This document shows, piece by piece, positions 15,115-23,663 of a DNA stretch of 23,823 nucleotides (the stretch's first letter is position 1; each line of letters starts with the position of its first letter). Source of the DNA: Flavobacteriaceae bacterium. Lineage in GTDB: Bacteria; Bacteroidota; Bacteroidia; Flavobacteriales; Flavobacteriaceae. Below the pieces are notes generated by a model. The model made no database searches, was not told where the DNA came from, and worked only from the letters and a program-made list of their open reading frames with translations. The stretch lies in the NCBI GenBank assembly GCA_030625995.1, contig DAOUPU010000016.1:1-23823 (forward strand), given 5' to 3'. Made by a program: the position numbers and the translations under genes.

Positions 15115-16044
15115 CTATCTTTTTATTTGTTCTGCTAATAAATATATAATGGCCATTCTGATAGCTACTCCGTTCTCAACCTGATTTAGAATTATAGATT
15201 GTTTGGAGTCTGCTACATCACTTGTAATTTCAACCCCCCTATTAATTGGCCCCGGATGCATAATGACAATATCTTTGTCTATTGTATTCAGGAGTTCTTT
15301 ATTAATTCCGAATAGTTGTACGTATTCTCTAACGGTAGGAAAATATTTTATATCCATTCGTTCATGTTGAACTCTCAATACATTCGCAACATCGCACCAT
15401 TCTAATGCTCTCTTCAAATTGTTTTCGTAGCCAACCCCTAATTTTGTTATATATTTAGGTATTAAGGTAGTAGGTCCGCAAATTTTCACTTCCGCTCCCT
15501 GTAATTGAAGTGCATATATATTAGATAGTGCAACTCTTGAATGTAAAATATCACCTATTATAACAACTTTTTTCCCCTTGACCGTACCTAATTTTTCACG
15601 AATGGAGTAGGAGTCCAGCAATGCTTGGGTAGGATGCTCATGGGCACCATCGCCGGCATTAATAATTTTTGCATTTATGTGTTTTGAAAGAAAATCGCCA
15701 GCACCTTCATTTGGGTGGCGCATTACAATAATATCCACTTTCATGGAAAGAATATTATTGACCGTGTCAATTAACGATTCTCCTTTTTTAACTGAAGACT
15801 GGGAGGCTGAGAAATTAATTATGTCCGCAGATAATCTTTTTTCTGCTAACTCAAATGACAAGCGGGTTCTTGTGCTGTTTTCAAAAAATAAATTGGCAAT
15901 AGTAATATCTCTTAATGAGGGTACTTTTTTGATGGGTCTATTAATAACTTCTTTAAAATGATCGGCTGTTTTGAATATTAGCTCAACATCTTTTATGTTT
16001 AAATGTTTGATGCCTAATAAATTTTTAACACTTAAATTGGCCAT
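15115..16044 (-). CDS. pyrB: Aspartate carbamoyltransferase catalytic subunit
   Basis: This 309-residue cytosolic enzyme makes N-carbamoyl-L-aspartate from carbamoyl phosphate and aspartate, the first committed step of pyrimidine synthesis. Carbamoyl phosphate contacts are FENSTRTRLSFE (54-65), SSVKKGES (83-90) with its mobile-loop lysine, and HEHPTQALLD (134-143). MHPGPINRGVEI near the C terminus is the aspartate-domain signature. No regulatory subunit (pyrI) is present, consistent with control by PyrR or with unregulated trimers. It lies 61 bases after pyrR on the same strand. Confidence 0.97.
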   Translation of the reverse strand: MANLSVKNLLGIKHLNIKDVELIFKTADHFKEVINRPIKKVPSLRDITIANLFFENSTRTRLSFELAEKRLSADIINFSASQSSVKKGESLIDTVNNILSMKVDIIVMRHPNEGAGDFLSKHINAKIINAGDGAHEHPTQALLDSYSIREKLGTVKGKKVVIIGDILHSRVALSNIYALQLQGAEVKICGPTTLIPKYITKLGVGYENNLKRALEWCDVANVLRVQHERMDIKYFPTVREYVQLFGINKELLNTIDKDIVIMHPGPINRGVEITSDVADSKQSIILNQVENGVAIRMAIIYLLAEQIKR

Positions 16045-16105
16045 TTCTGTTTTGAAATTGAATATTATTTAAATTTATAATCATACTAAAACAAGATTTA
16101 ACGAC

Positions 16106-16654
16106 TTATTTATTATCAGAATTTAAGATATAGACTGCATCTATTTCATCATTTTCTTTCCAAGCCACCCCTACCTTTTCATCTTTAATCACATCAACTT
16201 GTCTACCTTTATAATCTGGTTGGATGGGTAGATGACGACTAAATCTTCTGTCAATGAGTACAAGTAATTCAATGTTTTTAGGTCTGCCAAAGGTTTGAAT
16301 AGCCGTTAATGCAGCCCGAATACTTCGTCCAGAAAATAAGACATCATCTATAAAGACCACTTTTTTATTATCAACTACAAACTGAATATCTGTCTTACTT
16401 GCTTCCAATGGTTCTTCTCTTCTTCTAAAATCATCACGATAGAACGTAATATCGAGCTTGCCTAAATTGATATTTTTTATTTTGTATTCGTCCCTTAAAA
16501 TTTTTACCAATCTATTGGCCAAATGAATACCTCGCGGCTGAATTCCGATTAAAATGGTATTTGAAAAATCTTGATGGTTTTCGATGAGCTGACAAGCCAA
16601 ACGATGAAGAATGATGTGTATTTCTTTTTCGTTAAGTAAAGTCTTTTTAGCCAT
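16106..16654 (-). CDS. pyrR: Bifunctional pyr regulator / uracil phosphoribosyltransferase PyrR
   Basis: This 182-residue phosphoribosyltransferase has the PRPP-binding loop VVFIDDVLFSGRSIRAAL (99-116), IGIQPRGIHLANRL in the N-terminal half and DIRFYRDD-like LDITFYRDDF (67-76). PyrR binds pyr mRNA in Gram-positive bacteria and has low uracil phosphoribosyltransferase activity. RNA-binding control in Bacteroidota has, to my knowledge, not been shown. The gene leads the pyrR-pyrB-STAS-T9SS-rnz run. A consensus -7 element lies just upstream (16684-16691), giving a leader of only about 23 bases, too short for an attenuator ahead of pyrR. Confidence 0.94.
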   Translation of the reverse strand: MAKKTLLNEKEIHIILHRLACQLIENHQDFSNTILIGIQPRGIHLANRLVKILRDEYKIKNINLGKLDITFYRDDFRRREEPLEASKTDIQFVVDNKKVVFIDDVLFSGRSIRAALTAIQTFGRPKNIELLVLIDRRFSRHLPIQPDYKGRQVDVIKDEKVGVAWKENDEIDAVYILNSDNK

Positions 16655-16683
16655 ATGAGCAATAAAAGCGTTATTTCTTGGGG

Positions 16684-16691
16684 CAAAGTTA
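16684..16691 (-). promoter_or_regulatory. Candidate -7 promoter element for pyrR operon
   Basis: The complement reads TAACTTTG, an exact TAnnTTTG match, about 30 bases upstream of the pyrR ATG. No TTG is at the usual -33 distance. The location just ahead of an operon supports it. Confidence 0.5.
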
Positions 16692-16815
16692 CAGTTTTTT
16701 TTGTGATGTTTTTATAAAAAAAATGTGTTAATTAAATTGTTAAGAAAAATAACACAGACTTGAAAAATAGGGTTCAATCTAACTTACTTTAGTGTCAAAG
16801 GAAAAAAGAACGAGT

Positions 16816-18213
16816 ATGCAACAATTTTCAAATGATAACAATAATCTTCCCTTATCGAAATTTGAATTGATGTTGAAAACAAATAGCGTTTACTTTTTTG
16901 ACGCCAGCGAGTTTGAAGAAATCATATTATTCTATATTGACAATGGTAAGTTTTCCTTAGCAAAAAAAGCGTTGAAATTAGGACTTACACAACACCCATC
17001 TGCCATTGGTTTAAGATTGATAAAAATTGAAATATTTATTCTGGACGAAAAATTGGATGAAGCTGAATTGGCCTTAAATGAACTTCAGAAAATTGAACCT
17101 TCGAATGAAGAAATTTATATTCAGAGAGCTACAATACTATCTAAAAGAGGTAATCACAAAGAGGCGATAGTATCTTTGCAAACTGCACTTCTTTTTGCGG
17201 ACGAGGATAGTGAGATATTGTCCATGATAGGCATGGAATATTTGTTCTTGGATGATTTTGATACTGCCAGATTGAATTTTGTTAGGTGCCTGGATGTTGA
17301 ATATGATGATTACTCATCCTTATACAACATTATTTATTGTTTTGATATGTTAGATCAGCATCAGGAAGCGATAGATTACTTGAAAGATTATATTGATAAA
17401 AAACCATTCAGTGAAATTGCATGGCATCAGTTAGGCAGACAACATTTTACAATTGAAAATTTTAATGAGGCCTTAGAAGCATTTGATTATGCGATTCTTA
17501 TTGATGATTATTTTATTGGGGCACATTTGGAAAAAGCTAAAACTCTGGAGGAGTTAAAAAATTATAAAGAGGCTATAGAGTTCTACCATTTGACCATGGA
17601 ATTAGATACGCCAACCTCATTCGCATATTTAAGAATTGGTAAATGTTATGAGAAATTGGAACAATCCAATATGGCCATCGAATTTTATAATAAAACGGTT
17701 AATGAGGACCCCCTTTTGGATAAAGGCTGGCTGGCTCTGACAGAAATATTTATTAATAATTATAACTATCAGAAAGCATTATTCTATATAAAAAAGGCGC
17801 TCAGTATTGACGAGGAAAATAATACTTATTGGCAAAAACTGGCTGAAATCAATCTAAAATTAGACCTGTTTGAAGAGGCTTCAAGAGCCTATTTGAAATG
17901 TATTGAGCTCAAGGATGACAGATTGGAAATGTATGTCGCTGCTGTGGATGTTCTCCATTTTTTGGGCGATTTTAATGATGCGATTAAAATATTACATGAT
18001 GCCAGAGAAAAATATAAAAATCATGCAGAAATTACCTACCGATTAGCAGGATTATATTTTTTAGTCCAGAAGGAGAATGAAGGTTTATTTTTTCTGGAAA
18101 ATTCGTTTAAAATTGATTATGAATACTATCAGGTTATTAAAGATATATTCCCAATTGTTTTTGATAGGAGTGAAGTAATTGATTTGGAAAAAAAATTCAA
18201 CACCTCAAATTAA
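16816..18213 (+). CDS. Tetratricopeptide-repeat protein
   Basis: This protein of about 465 residues is built almost wholly of helix pairs. Examples are LDEAELALNELQKIEPSNEEIYIQRA, HKEAIVSLQTALLF and FNEALEAFDYAILIDDY, roughly ten or more TPR units in series. It has no signal peptide or membrane helix, so a cytosolic scaffold is likely; the partner is unknown. An in-frame GTG at 16792 would add eight residues (MSKEKRTS). I prefer the ATG at 16816 because MQQFSNDNNNLPLSKFELML matches the start I remember for flavobacterial relatives. The gene diverges from pyrR. An imperfect -7 box TACTTTAG ends at 16792. The 74 bases after its stop carry a separate promoter for the DUF368 pair. Confidence 0.87.
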   Translation: MQQFSNDNNNLPLSKFELMLKTNSVYFFDASEFEEIILFYIDNGKFSLAKKALKLGLTQHPSAIGLRLIKIEIFILDEKLDEAELALNELQKIEPSNEEIYIQRATILSKRGNHKEAIVSLQTALLFADEDSEILSMIGMEYLFLDDFDTARLNFVRCLDVEYDDYSSLYNIIYCFDMLDQHQEAIDYLKDYIDKKPFSEIAWHQLGRQHFTIENFNEALEAFDYAILIDDYFIGAHLEKAKTLEELKNYKEAIEFYHLTMELDTPTSFAYLRIGKCYEKLEQSNMAIEFYNKTVNEDPLLDKGWLALTEIFINNYNYQKALFYIKKALSIDEENNTYWQKLAEINLKLDLFEEASRAYLKCIELKDDRLEMYVAAVDVLHFLGDFNDAIKILHDAREKYKNHAEITYRLAGLYFLVQKENEGLFFLENSFKIDYEYYQVIKDIFPIVFDRSEVIDLEKKFNTSN

Positions 18214-18240
18214 AATTCTATATTTTTTTTTAAGTCTTTA

Positions 18241-18268
18241 TTAGACTGGAGCAAAATATTTATCTTTG
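18241..18268 (+). promoter_or_regulatory. Promoter of the DUF368 pair
   Basis: TATCTTTG at 18261-18268 matches the -7 consensus exactly, with TTA at 18241-18243 in the -33 region. It lies 20 bases ahead of the first DUF368 ATG, so the leader would be short. It implies that the pair is transcribed separately from the TPR gene. Confidence 0.6.
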
Positions 18269-18287
18269 CGCAGTAATTTTTTTATTT

Positions 18288-19205
18288 ATGATCAGAACAC
18301 TTAAGGATTATTCAATAATTTTGTTGAAGGGAGTAGCAATGGGTGCTGCAGATGTCGTTCCTGGTGTATCTGGAGGTACAATTGCCTTTATATCAGGTAT
18401 ATACGAAGAATTATTGGAATCAATTAGTTCTGTTAGCTTTAAAACAATTGAAGTTCTCAGAACTCAGGGAATAAACGCAGCCTGGAAACAAATAAATGGA
18501 AATTTTCTAATATCACTATTGATAGGTATTGGTATTAGTGTTGTTTCCTTAGCTAAAATTATCTCATGGCTTTTAGAAAATGAACCTGTATTATTATGGG
18601 CCTTCTTTTTTGGCCTGGTTCTGGCGAGTATTTTTTTTATCGGGAAGCAAATTACAAAATGGAATGTAGTAACTTTCATTGTACTCACAGGAGGAACATT
18701 ATTGGCATATTGGATTACTACATTACAACCCTTGGTCAACGAAAATTCATCTTCTGTCTTTTTATTTATTTCTGGAGCATTTGCAATATGTGCAATGATT
18801 TTACCTGGAATTTCAGGCGCCTTTATTTTAGTACTTCTGGGTGCCTACAGACCCGTTTTGGAAGCCGTACACAGTAGAGACTTCAAAATAATTATTATAA
18901 TTGGAGCAGGAGCTATAGTGGGCCTGCTAACATTTTCAAGATTATTGAAATGGCTATTCCATCATCACAAGAATTTGACATTGGCAATATTAACGGGATT
19001 TGTATTGGGATCTTTAAATAAGATTTGGCCCTGGAAAAGAATTATAGAATCTAAAGTAATAGAAGGAAAGGAGATTGTGCTCGAAGAGAAAAGTATATCG
19101 CCATTTGTTTATGGTGAAGACAATCAATTACTGCTTGCAGTTTTGCTTGCTGCGGTAGGATTTATGTCCATCATACTTTTAGAAAAATTAGCAGTCAAAA
19201 AATAA
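18288..19205 (+). CDS. DUF368 membrane protein, first of tandem pair (PopT type)
   Basis: This 305-residue integral membrane protein has about eight helices and the two half-repeat signatures of DUF368: MGAADVVPGVSGGT (18-31) and ILPGISGAFILVLLGAY (171-187). DUF368 proteins (PopT) have been linked to recycling undecaprenyl phosphate across the inner membrane, which supports cell-wall and surface glycan synthesis. The inverted half-repeats suit a transporter. The second copy starts six bases after this stop, so the two are translated from one mRNA. A polyprenyl phosphate role here is by family and was not shown for this pair. Confidence 0.88.
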   Translation: MIRTLKDYSIILLKGVAMGAADVVPGVSGGTIAFISGIYEELLESISSVSFKTIEVLRTQGINAAWKQINGNFLISLLIGIGISVVSLAKIISWLLENEPVLLWAFFFGLVLASIFFIGKQITKWNVVTFIVLTGGTLLAYWITTLQPLVNENSSSVFLFISGAFAICAMILPGISGAFILVLLGAYRPVLEAVHSRDFKIIIIIGAGAIVGLLTFSRLLKWLFHHHKNLTLAILTGFVLGSLNKIWPWKRIIESKVIEGKEIVLEEKSISPFVYGEDNQLLLAVLLAAVGFMSIILLEKLAVKK

Positions 19206-19211
19206 TAACAA

Positions 19212-20228
19212 ATGAATTACCCCCGTTCTTTTAATGATAAAATACTTCTTTTTATAAAAGGATTGGGAATGGGTGCTGCAAATAAGGTTCCCGGTGTTTC
19301 GGGAGGAATTGTTGCATTTGTAACCGGTTTTTATGAGGAATTGATATATTCCCTGCAAAAATTCAATCGGAAAGCTATTATTCTTCTTTTTAATGGGAGG
19401 TTCAAAAGCTTATATCAGTATGTGAACGGTCGCTTTCTAATCCTGATATTTGCAGGTTCAACATTTAGTTATTTTAGCGTTTCCAGAGTTCTTGATTACT
19501 TTCTCAGAGATTATGAACTTTTCGTATGGAGCCTGTTTTTTGGTATGATTTTGGGTTCTATCTATTATATAGCAAATGATTTTAAGGATTGGACCAGAAA
19601 AAATATCATAGCTATTATTTTAGGAATTATTATGGGAGTTTCTATTAGTCTGATGAACCCGGCTAAAGAAAATGACAATCTTTGGTTTGTTTTTTTCTGT
19701 GGAATTATAGGGGTTTCAGGTATGACTCTACCAGGTCTTTCCGGCTCATTTATTCTTATACTCTTAGGTAATTATGTATTGCTATTGGTAGATTCTGTCA
19801 ATGAATTATTCAATACTCTAAAGGACATATTTACATGGAACTTCGAATTTATAAACGATCCGGAAAGAATCCGGTACCTTAAGATTGTTGCGAGCTTCAC
19901 TTTTGGATCTATATTTGGATTGGTAACAACTTCGCATATAATTGGCTTCCTTTTAAAAAGATGGCATCAAATTGTTACGGCATTCATAATTGGATTTATT
20001 GCCGGTTCATTGGGCATCGTATGGCCATGGAAGAAGGAAATTTACAAACTGGAAGAGGGTATCGTTATGTTGGACAGAGATGGAAACAAAATCTTGCAGA
20101 ACTACCAGCGTTACCTGCCAAATCTATCCGATAATTCAACATGGATAGCCATTGGGTTTGTCTTAATTGGAATTCTAATACTTCTCGTATTAGAGTGGTA
20201 TGGAAATAAAAACAAGGCTACAATTTAA
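19212..20228 (+). CDS. DUF368 membrane protein, second of tandem pair (PopT type)
   Basis: This 338-residue paralogue of the gene just upstream has MGAANKVPGVSGG (20-32) and TLPGLSGSFILILLGNY (172-188), and ends with a last helix (IAIGFVLIGILILLVLEW). It is about 33 residues longer than its partner, with extra residues in the middle and a loop before the last helix. The copies are clearly diverged, so the duplication is old. They may act as a heteromer or have different substrates or conditions. The gene ends convergently with the SLC13 gene, 37 bases away. Confidence 0.88.
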   Translation: MNYPRSFNDKILLFIKGLGMGAANKVPGVSGGIVAFVTGFYEELIYSLQKFNRKAIILLFNGRFKSLYQYVNGRFLILIFAGSTFSYFSVSRVLDYFLRDYELFVWSLFFGMILGSIYYIANDFKDWTRKNIIAIILGIIMGVSISLMNPAKENDNLWFVFFCGIIGVSGMTLPGLSGSFILILLGNYVLLLVDSVNELFNTLKDIFTWNFEFINDPERIRYLKIVASFTFGSIFGLVTTSHIIGFLLKRWHQIVTAFIIGFIAGSLGIVWPWKKEIYKLEEGIVMLDRDGNKILQNYQRYLPNLSDNSTWIAIGFVLIGILILLVLEWYGNKNKATI

Positions 20229-20265
20229 TCGAAATATCTGCTAAATGGACATGTTTAGATGTCGA

Positions 20266-21708
20266 TCAATAGTAGAAATAACTAAAAAGCAGTACAAAGG
20301 CAATTATAATTACGGGACCTACCAAGCCGGCCACAATCCCACCAAACCTAAAATCTTTTTGTGTTAACCTGCCTGTACTGAAAGCAATTGCGTTTGGAGG
20401 TGTTGAAATAGGCAAAAACAGAGCGGCAGAAGCACTTAGAGCAATCACCGTTGGTAAAATCGCAATGTTAGTTGAAACTAATATAATTGCTATAGGGATC
20501 AAAATAGTTGTTGTTGCCGTATTACTCATAAAGTTGGATAATACTACGGTGAGTAGCGAGAATACAACAACAAGCATGTAAAAGTTCAAATTGTAATCAT
20601 TTAGCAGGTTAACATAGTAGGCTGCCAGTCCCGTTTCCTGAATTGCCAACCCTAGCGATAAACCACCGGCTACCAGCATTAAAGTGTCCCAGGGCAATTT
20701 CCTTACATCGTCACCCGATATTATACTGAACATGGTAAGTGTCATGATTGGCAATAATGAAACCGCCGATGCCGGAATTCCATGGATGTTCCCTGTTAAC
20801 CATAAGACCAACGTTAGAAGTAATATGCCAAGAACAATTTTCTTTTTGAGTATAAAGATTTTTGAATTACTACTGCTGTCAACATCCTTCAAAAAGCTTA
20901 GATCTATAGTGGAAACTTTCGGCACGAATTTATTTATTAAAAACAGCCAAAAAATTAAAACAAGGGTAATCGCAATTGGAAATGCAACGACCATCCATTC
21001 CAAAAATCCAAAGCTAATGCCGCGATTATTAAGTGCATCAACTGCAATGGCATTAGGAGGAGAACCTATTATAGTACCCATACCGCCCAGGGAGGCAGCA
21101 GCGGCAATACCAATAAGTAAGGCCTTCCCGAAAGGAGCATCTTTGTCTAATGTATTAATAAAAGGGAGAACCGCTGCGATCATCATTGCGGTTGTTGCAG
21201 TATTAGACATTATCATTGAAAATATAGCTGTTACCAACATAATACCCAATAATACATTACGTGGTTTTGTACCAAACTTTGAAATGGTTAGTTTAAAGAT
21301 CGTTTTATCAAGACCAACCTTTTGCATGGCTTCTGCCATAAAAAAACCACCTAACATTAGCCATATTACACTATTGGACCATGTTTGAACATATTTTTGA
21401 ACATATTTCGAGGCATTTTCAGGATCAATTTCGGCATAATATCCTCCCAGAGCAAAGACCAGAAAACCAAAAATTAAGAGTCCTACGGCAAAAGGAGGAA
21501 CAGCCTCTGTAACCCATAAGCCTATGGATAAAAAAAGCAGGAATAGAACGTAAATTTGTGCCTTATCCAACTCTGGCGTATCAAGGTAGTAAGTAAGTCC
21601 AAAAGCTATAATAACACTAAGTAAGAAATAAATTATTTTTTGCTGAATATCAACTACTTGTTGAAATTTATGCATGTATCTTTTCGATGCGGTTCTAGAA
21701 TCTGCCAT
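20266..21708 (-). CDS. SLC13/DASS family anion:sodium symporter
   Basis: This 480-residue inner-membrane protein has about eleven helices. It has two SNT motifs, SNTATTAMMIA (168-178) and SNTATTTILIP (395-405), each paired with a GSPPNAIA-type loop (215-222) and STPPNAIAFS (435-444). These are the sodium and carboxylate sites in VcINDY-like carriers. Likely substrates are C4-dicarboxylates or, in other members, sulfate. SNT motifs and the PPNA loops favour dicarboxylate, but a sulfate role cannot be excluded and would be interesting given the sulfotransferase upstream. The start at 21708 gives a short charged N terminus; an ATG at 21675 is an alternative. Confidence 0.9.
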   Translation of the reverse strand: MADSRTASKRYMHKFQQVVDIQQKIIYFLLSVIIAFGLTYYLDTPELDKAQIYVLFLLFLSIGLWVTEAVPPFAVGLLIFGFLVFALGGYYAEIDPENASKYVQKYVQTWSNSVIWLMLGGFFMAEAMQKVGLDKTIFKLTISKFGTKPRNVLLGIMLVTAIFSMIMSNTATTAMMIAAVLPFINTLDKDAPFGKALLIGIAAAASLGGMGTIIGSPPNAIAVDALNNRGISFGFLEWMVVAFPIAITLVLIFWLFLINKFVPKVSTIDLSFLKDVDSSSNSKIFILKKKIVLGILLLTLVLWLTGNIHGIPASAVSLLPIMTLTMFSIISGDDVRKLPWDTLMLVAGGLSLGLAIQETGLAAYYVNLLNDYNLNFYMLVVVFSLLTVVLSNFMSNTATTTILIPIAIILVSTNIAILPTVIALSASAALFLPISTPPNAIAFSTGRLTQKDFRFGGIVAGLVGPVIIIAFVLLFSYFYY

Positions 21709-21903
21709 AAGGAAATATCACTTGAATAATGTCCCGTAAAAGTACTAAGTAATCTAATTATATTCCTGTTTTATCAAAAAAAATTGCGAAATCGTTTGAA
21801 AAATTCAGTTTTTAATAATCTATGAGTAATATCATAAAGTTTGAAATTTTTTATGGATTGGTTCCATCAATTAAGATCAAATTTTAGTATTACTAAAACA
21901 AAA

Positions 21904-21937
21904 AAGCCGGAGATAACTTAAAGTCAATCTCCGACTT
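21904..21937 (-). terminator. Rho-independent terminator of trxB
   Basis: The stem pairs 21904-21914 with 21927-21937 (11 pairs, one G-U on the minus-strand RNA) around a 12-base loop. On the minus strand it is followed by a run of U (complement of 21898-21905). It lies 60 bases after the trxB stop and fits an intrinsic terminator. Confidence 0.88.
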
Positions 21938-21996
21938 GTTTTAACTTAAATATGTTTAAAAAGTTTAAGTTTTGGAATCGTATAATTATACAAATT

Positions 21997-22944
21997 TTAA
22001 ACCAAAGCCCCAAGATACCTTTCAGCATCTAAGGCAGCCATACAACCGGTTCCTGCAGCAGTAACTGCTTGTCGATATTCTTTATCCTGAACATCACCAG
22101 CTGCAAATACTCCAGGTAAATTAGTTTTAGTAGATTTTCCTTTGGTAATTAAATAACCTACTTCATCCATATCTAAAATTCCTCTAAATATTTCAGTATT
22201 TGGTTTGTGACCAATAGCAACAAAAAGTCCAGTTACATCGATAACTTGTTTTTCGTTGGTTATATTATTGAATACACGGACACCTTCAACTACAGAATCA
22301 CCCAAAACTTCATCTAATTCAGTGTTGAACATGACTTCGATATTTTCTGTTTTATTAACACGATGTTGCATTGCTTTAGAAGCTCTCATATAATCCTTAC
22401 GAACCACTACAGTAACTTTTTTACAAATATTTGCTAAGTAAGTTGCTTCCTCTGCTGCGGTATCACCAGCTCCAATTACCACAACATCTTGTCCTTTATA
22501 AAAGAATCCATCACAAGTAGCACATGCCGAAACACCACCGCCAATCAATCGTTGTTCGCTTTCTAATCCTAAGTATTTCGCTGTTGCACCAGTTGAGATA
22601 ATAACGGTCTCAGCCTCAATGGTTTTACTTTCGTCAACGGTAACTTTATGAATTCCACCAACCTCAGTGCTGAGATCAACTTTAGTGATTAATCCAAATC
22701 TTACCTCTGTTCCAAATCGTTCCGCCTGGGTTTTGAAATCCTCCATCATGGCAGTTCCATCTGTCCCTTGTGCATAGCCGGGATAGTTATCAACTTCAGT
22801 GGTAGTGGTTAACTGTCCACCCATTTGCATACCAGTATAGATCACCGGTTTTAAATCAGCTCTGGCCGCATATATTGCTGCTGTATAGCCAGCAGGTCCG
22901 GAACCAATGATCAAACATTTTATTCTTTCAATTGTATCGTTCAT
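21997..22944 (-). CDS. trxB: Thioredoxin reductase
   Basis: This cytosolic homodimeric flavoenzyme of 315 residues reduces thioredoxin with NADPH. It shows FAD-binding GSGPAGYTAA (14-23), the redox-active SACATCDGFF with C141 and C144, NADPH-binding GAGDTAAEEA, and the C-terminal FAAGDVQDKEYRQAVTAAGTG. Three in-frame ATGs are available: 22974, 22959 and 22944. The candidate -7 box CAAAATTA (22972-22979, TAATTTTG on the minus strand) would overlap the first, so 22944 (MNDTIERIK) is most likely and 22959 remains possible. The thioredoxin-like gene to the right is divergent. Confidence 0.96.
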   Translation of the reverse strand: MNDTIERIKCLIIGSGPAGYTAAIYAARADLKPVIYTGMQMGGQLTTTTEVDNYPGYAQGTDGTAMMEDFKTQAERFGTEVRFGLITKVDLSTEVGGIHKVTVDESKTIEAETVIISTGATAKYLGLESEQRLIGGGVSACATCDGFFYKGQDVVVIGAGDTAAEEATYLANICKKVTVVVRKDYMRASKAMQHRVNKTENIEVMFNTELDEVLGDSVVEGVRVFNNITNEKQVIDVTGLFVAIGHKPNTEIFRGILDMDEVGYLITKGKSTKTNLPGVFAAGDVQDKEYRQAVTAAGTGCMAALDAERYLGALV

Positions 22945-22971
22945 AATATTAATATTCATTTTTTTACTATG

Positions 22972-22979
22972 CAAAATTA
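22972..22979 (-). promoter_or_regulatory. Candidate -7 promoter element of trxB
   Basis: On the minus strand this reads TAATTTTG, an exact TAnnTTTG match, 28 bases upstream of the preferred ATG at 22944. It helps reject the longest reading frame start at 22974. The -33 position holds only a run of T. Confidence 0.5.
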
Positions 22980-23101
22980 GATTTTTTTATTCTTTTAAAA
23001 TACCTTTACTTATAACTTTTTTTAATAGTTACATAGTCTTTGCAAGAAAGCGCCAAATACTTCGTTACTCTCGTTTTGAAAACAGTCATTCACGAAAGTG
23101 A

Positions 23102-23182
23102 TTCCGATATCTATCGGAACCTTGTCCCGTATATTTATCGGGATTCAAAACTTCGAAAGCCCTGCCTTTGCCGGCAGGCAGG
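23102..23182. repeat. Cluster of three dispersed-type palindromes
   Basis: The first is TTCCGATA-TC-TATCGGAA (23102-23119), perfect. The second is an imperfect TCCCG...CGGGA (23125-23143), similar in design (TATTTATCGGG). The third is CCTGCC (61 on) with TGCCGGCA and GGCAGG (23161-23182), a nested palindrome. Short inverted repeats of these types (ATCGGGA and GGCAGGCAGG) are, from memory, abundant between genes in flavobacteria. They might stop transcription, stabilise mRNA or be mobile repeats of the REP kind. Confidence 0.7.
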
Positions 23183-23259
23183 CTCGTCTTTAACGTTTTC
23201 TTATCAAAGACTTGAAAAATCATTAGTTTTCTTGCAGAGACTACATAATAATTTTATAT

Positions 23260-23592
23260 ATGAATTTTGAAAATATTTATGAGATCGAAGAATTGGAAAA
23301 AATCATCTCGGATAACTTAGGGGTATTGGTTTATTTCTCAACATTGAAATGTACGGTTGGCGAGGCATTAGAGCCAAAAGTATTGGAGTTGATTAAAAAC
23401 GATTTCCCTAAAATTGCAACTTATTTTGTAGATATGAATGCGGCTCCTAAGCTTGCGGCGAAATATAGCGTGTTTGTAGAACCCACAATTTTGATCTTTT
23501 TTGACGGTAAAGAAACTTTAAGGAAAAGCAGGCATATTAGCATTCATGACCTATCAAATTCAATCGGAAGAATTTATAGGATAGCTTTCTAA
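23260..23592 (+). CDS. Thioredoxin-like protein with a single active-site cysteine
   Basis: This 110-residue cytosolic thioredoxin-fold protein has no signal peptide. GVLVYFSTLKC (21-31) holds the first strand and the N-terminal cysteine. The normal CxxC reads C31-T32-V33-G34, so the resolving cysteine is replaced by glycine (codon GGC). The cis-proline is P75 (VEPTILIF). Conserved fold residues are kept and the frame is intact, so it looks functional but monothiol. It may bind or isomerise thiols, act through mixed disulfides with glutathione or bacillithiol-like thiols, or be a non-redox protein. It is divergent from trxB, a natural redox partner. Confidence 0.75.
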   Translation: MNFENIYEIEELEKIISDNLGVLVYFSTLKCTVGEALEPKVLELIKNDFPKIATYFVDMNAAPKLAAKYSVFVEPTILIFFDGKETLRKSRHISIHDLSNSIGRIYRIAF

Positions 23593-23608
23593 TAAAGCAC
23601 TAATTAAC

Positions 23609-23638
23609 TTGTAGATATTAGATATAGTATTATATTTG
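23609..23638 (+). promoter_or_regulatory. Promoter of tRNA-Pro
   Basis: TTG at 23609-23611, a 19-base spacer and TATATTTG at 23631-23638 match the full Bacteroidota consensus TTG-N19-TAnnTTTG. Transcription would start near 23645, leaving a leader of about 100 bases before the tRNA. Confidence 0.75.
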
Positions 23639-23663
23639 CAAACCGAAAAATGTAACAAATTTT

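Larger units (their letters stand above)
22945..23259. other. Divergent trxB / thioredoxin-like intergenic region
   Basis: About 315 bases hold the trxB promoter at the left and three palindromes at 23102-23182. No other gene is supported. An open frame at 23040-23270 runs through the palindromes, has no family resemblance and overlaps the next gene start. Confidence 0.6.

Noticed and set aside
16655..16683. PyrR-type RNA attenuator ahead of pyrR
   Set aside because: The leader from the candidate promoter is only about 23 bases and holds no anti-terminator or terminator stem.
20241..20263. Small stem (CTAAAT/GTTTAG or GACAT/ATGTC) between the second DUF368 gene and the SLC13 gene
   Set aside because: It is only 5-6 weak pairs without a U-run; not enough to call a terminator.
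20684..21388. Long plus-strand frame (234 codons) antisense to the SLC13 gene
   Set aside because: The SLC13 frame shows all its family motifs; the antisense frame has no recognisable pattern and is a by-product of hydrophobic codons.
23040..23270. Plus-strand open frame of 76 codons before the thioredoxin-like gene
   Set aside because: It runs through three palindromes, has no family pattern and overlaps the next start.
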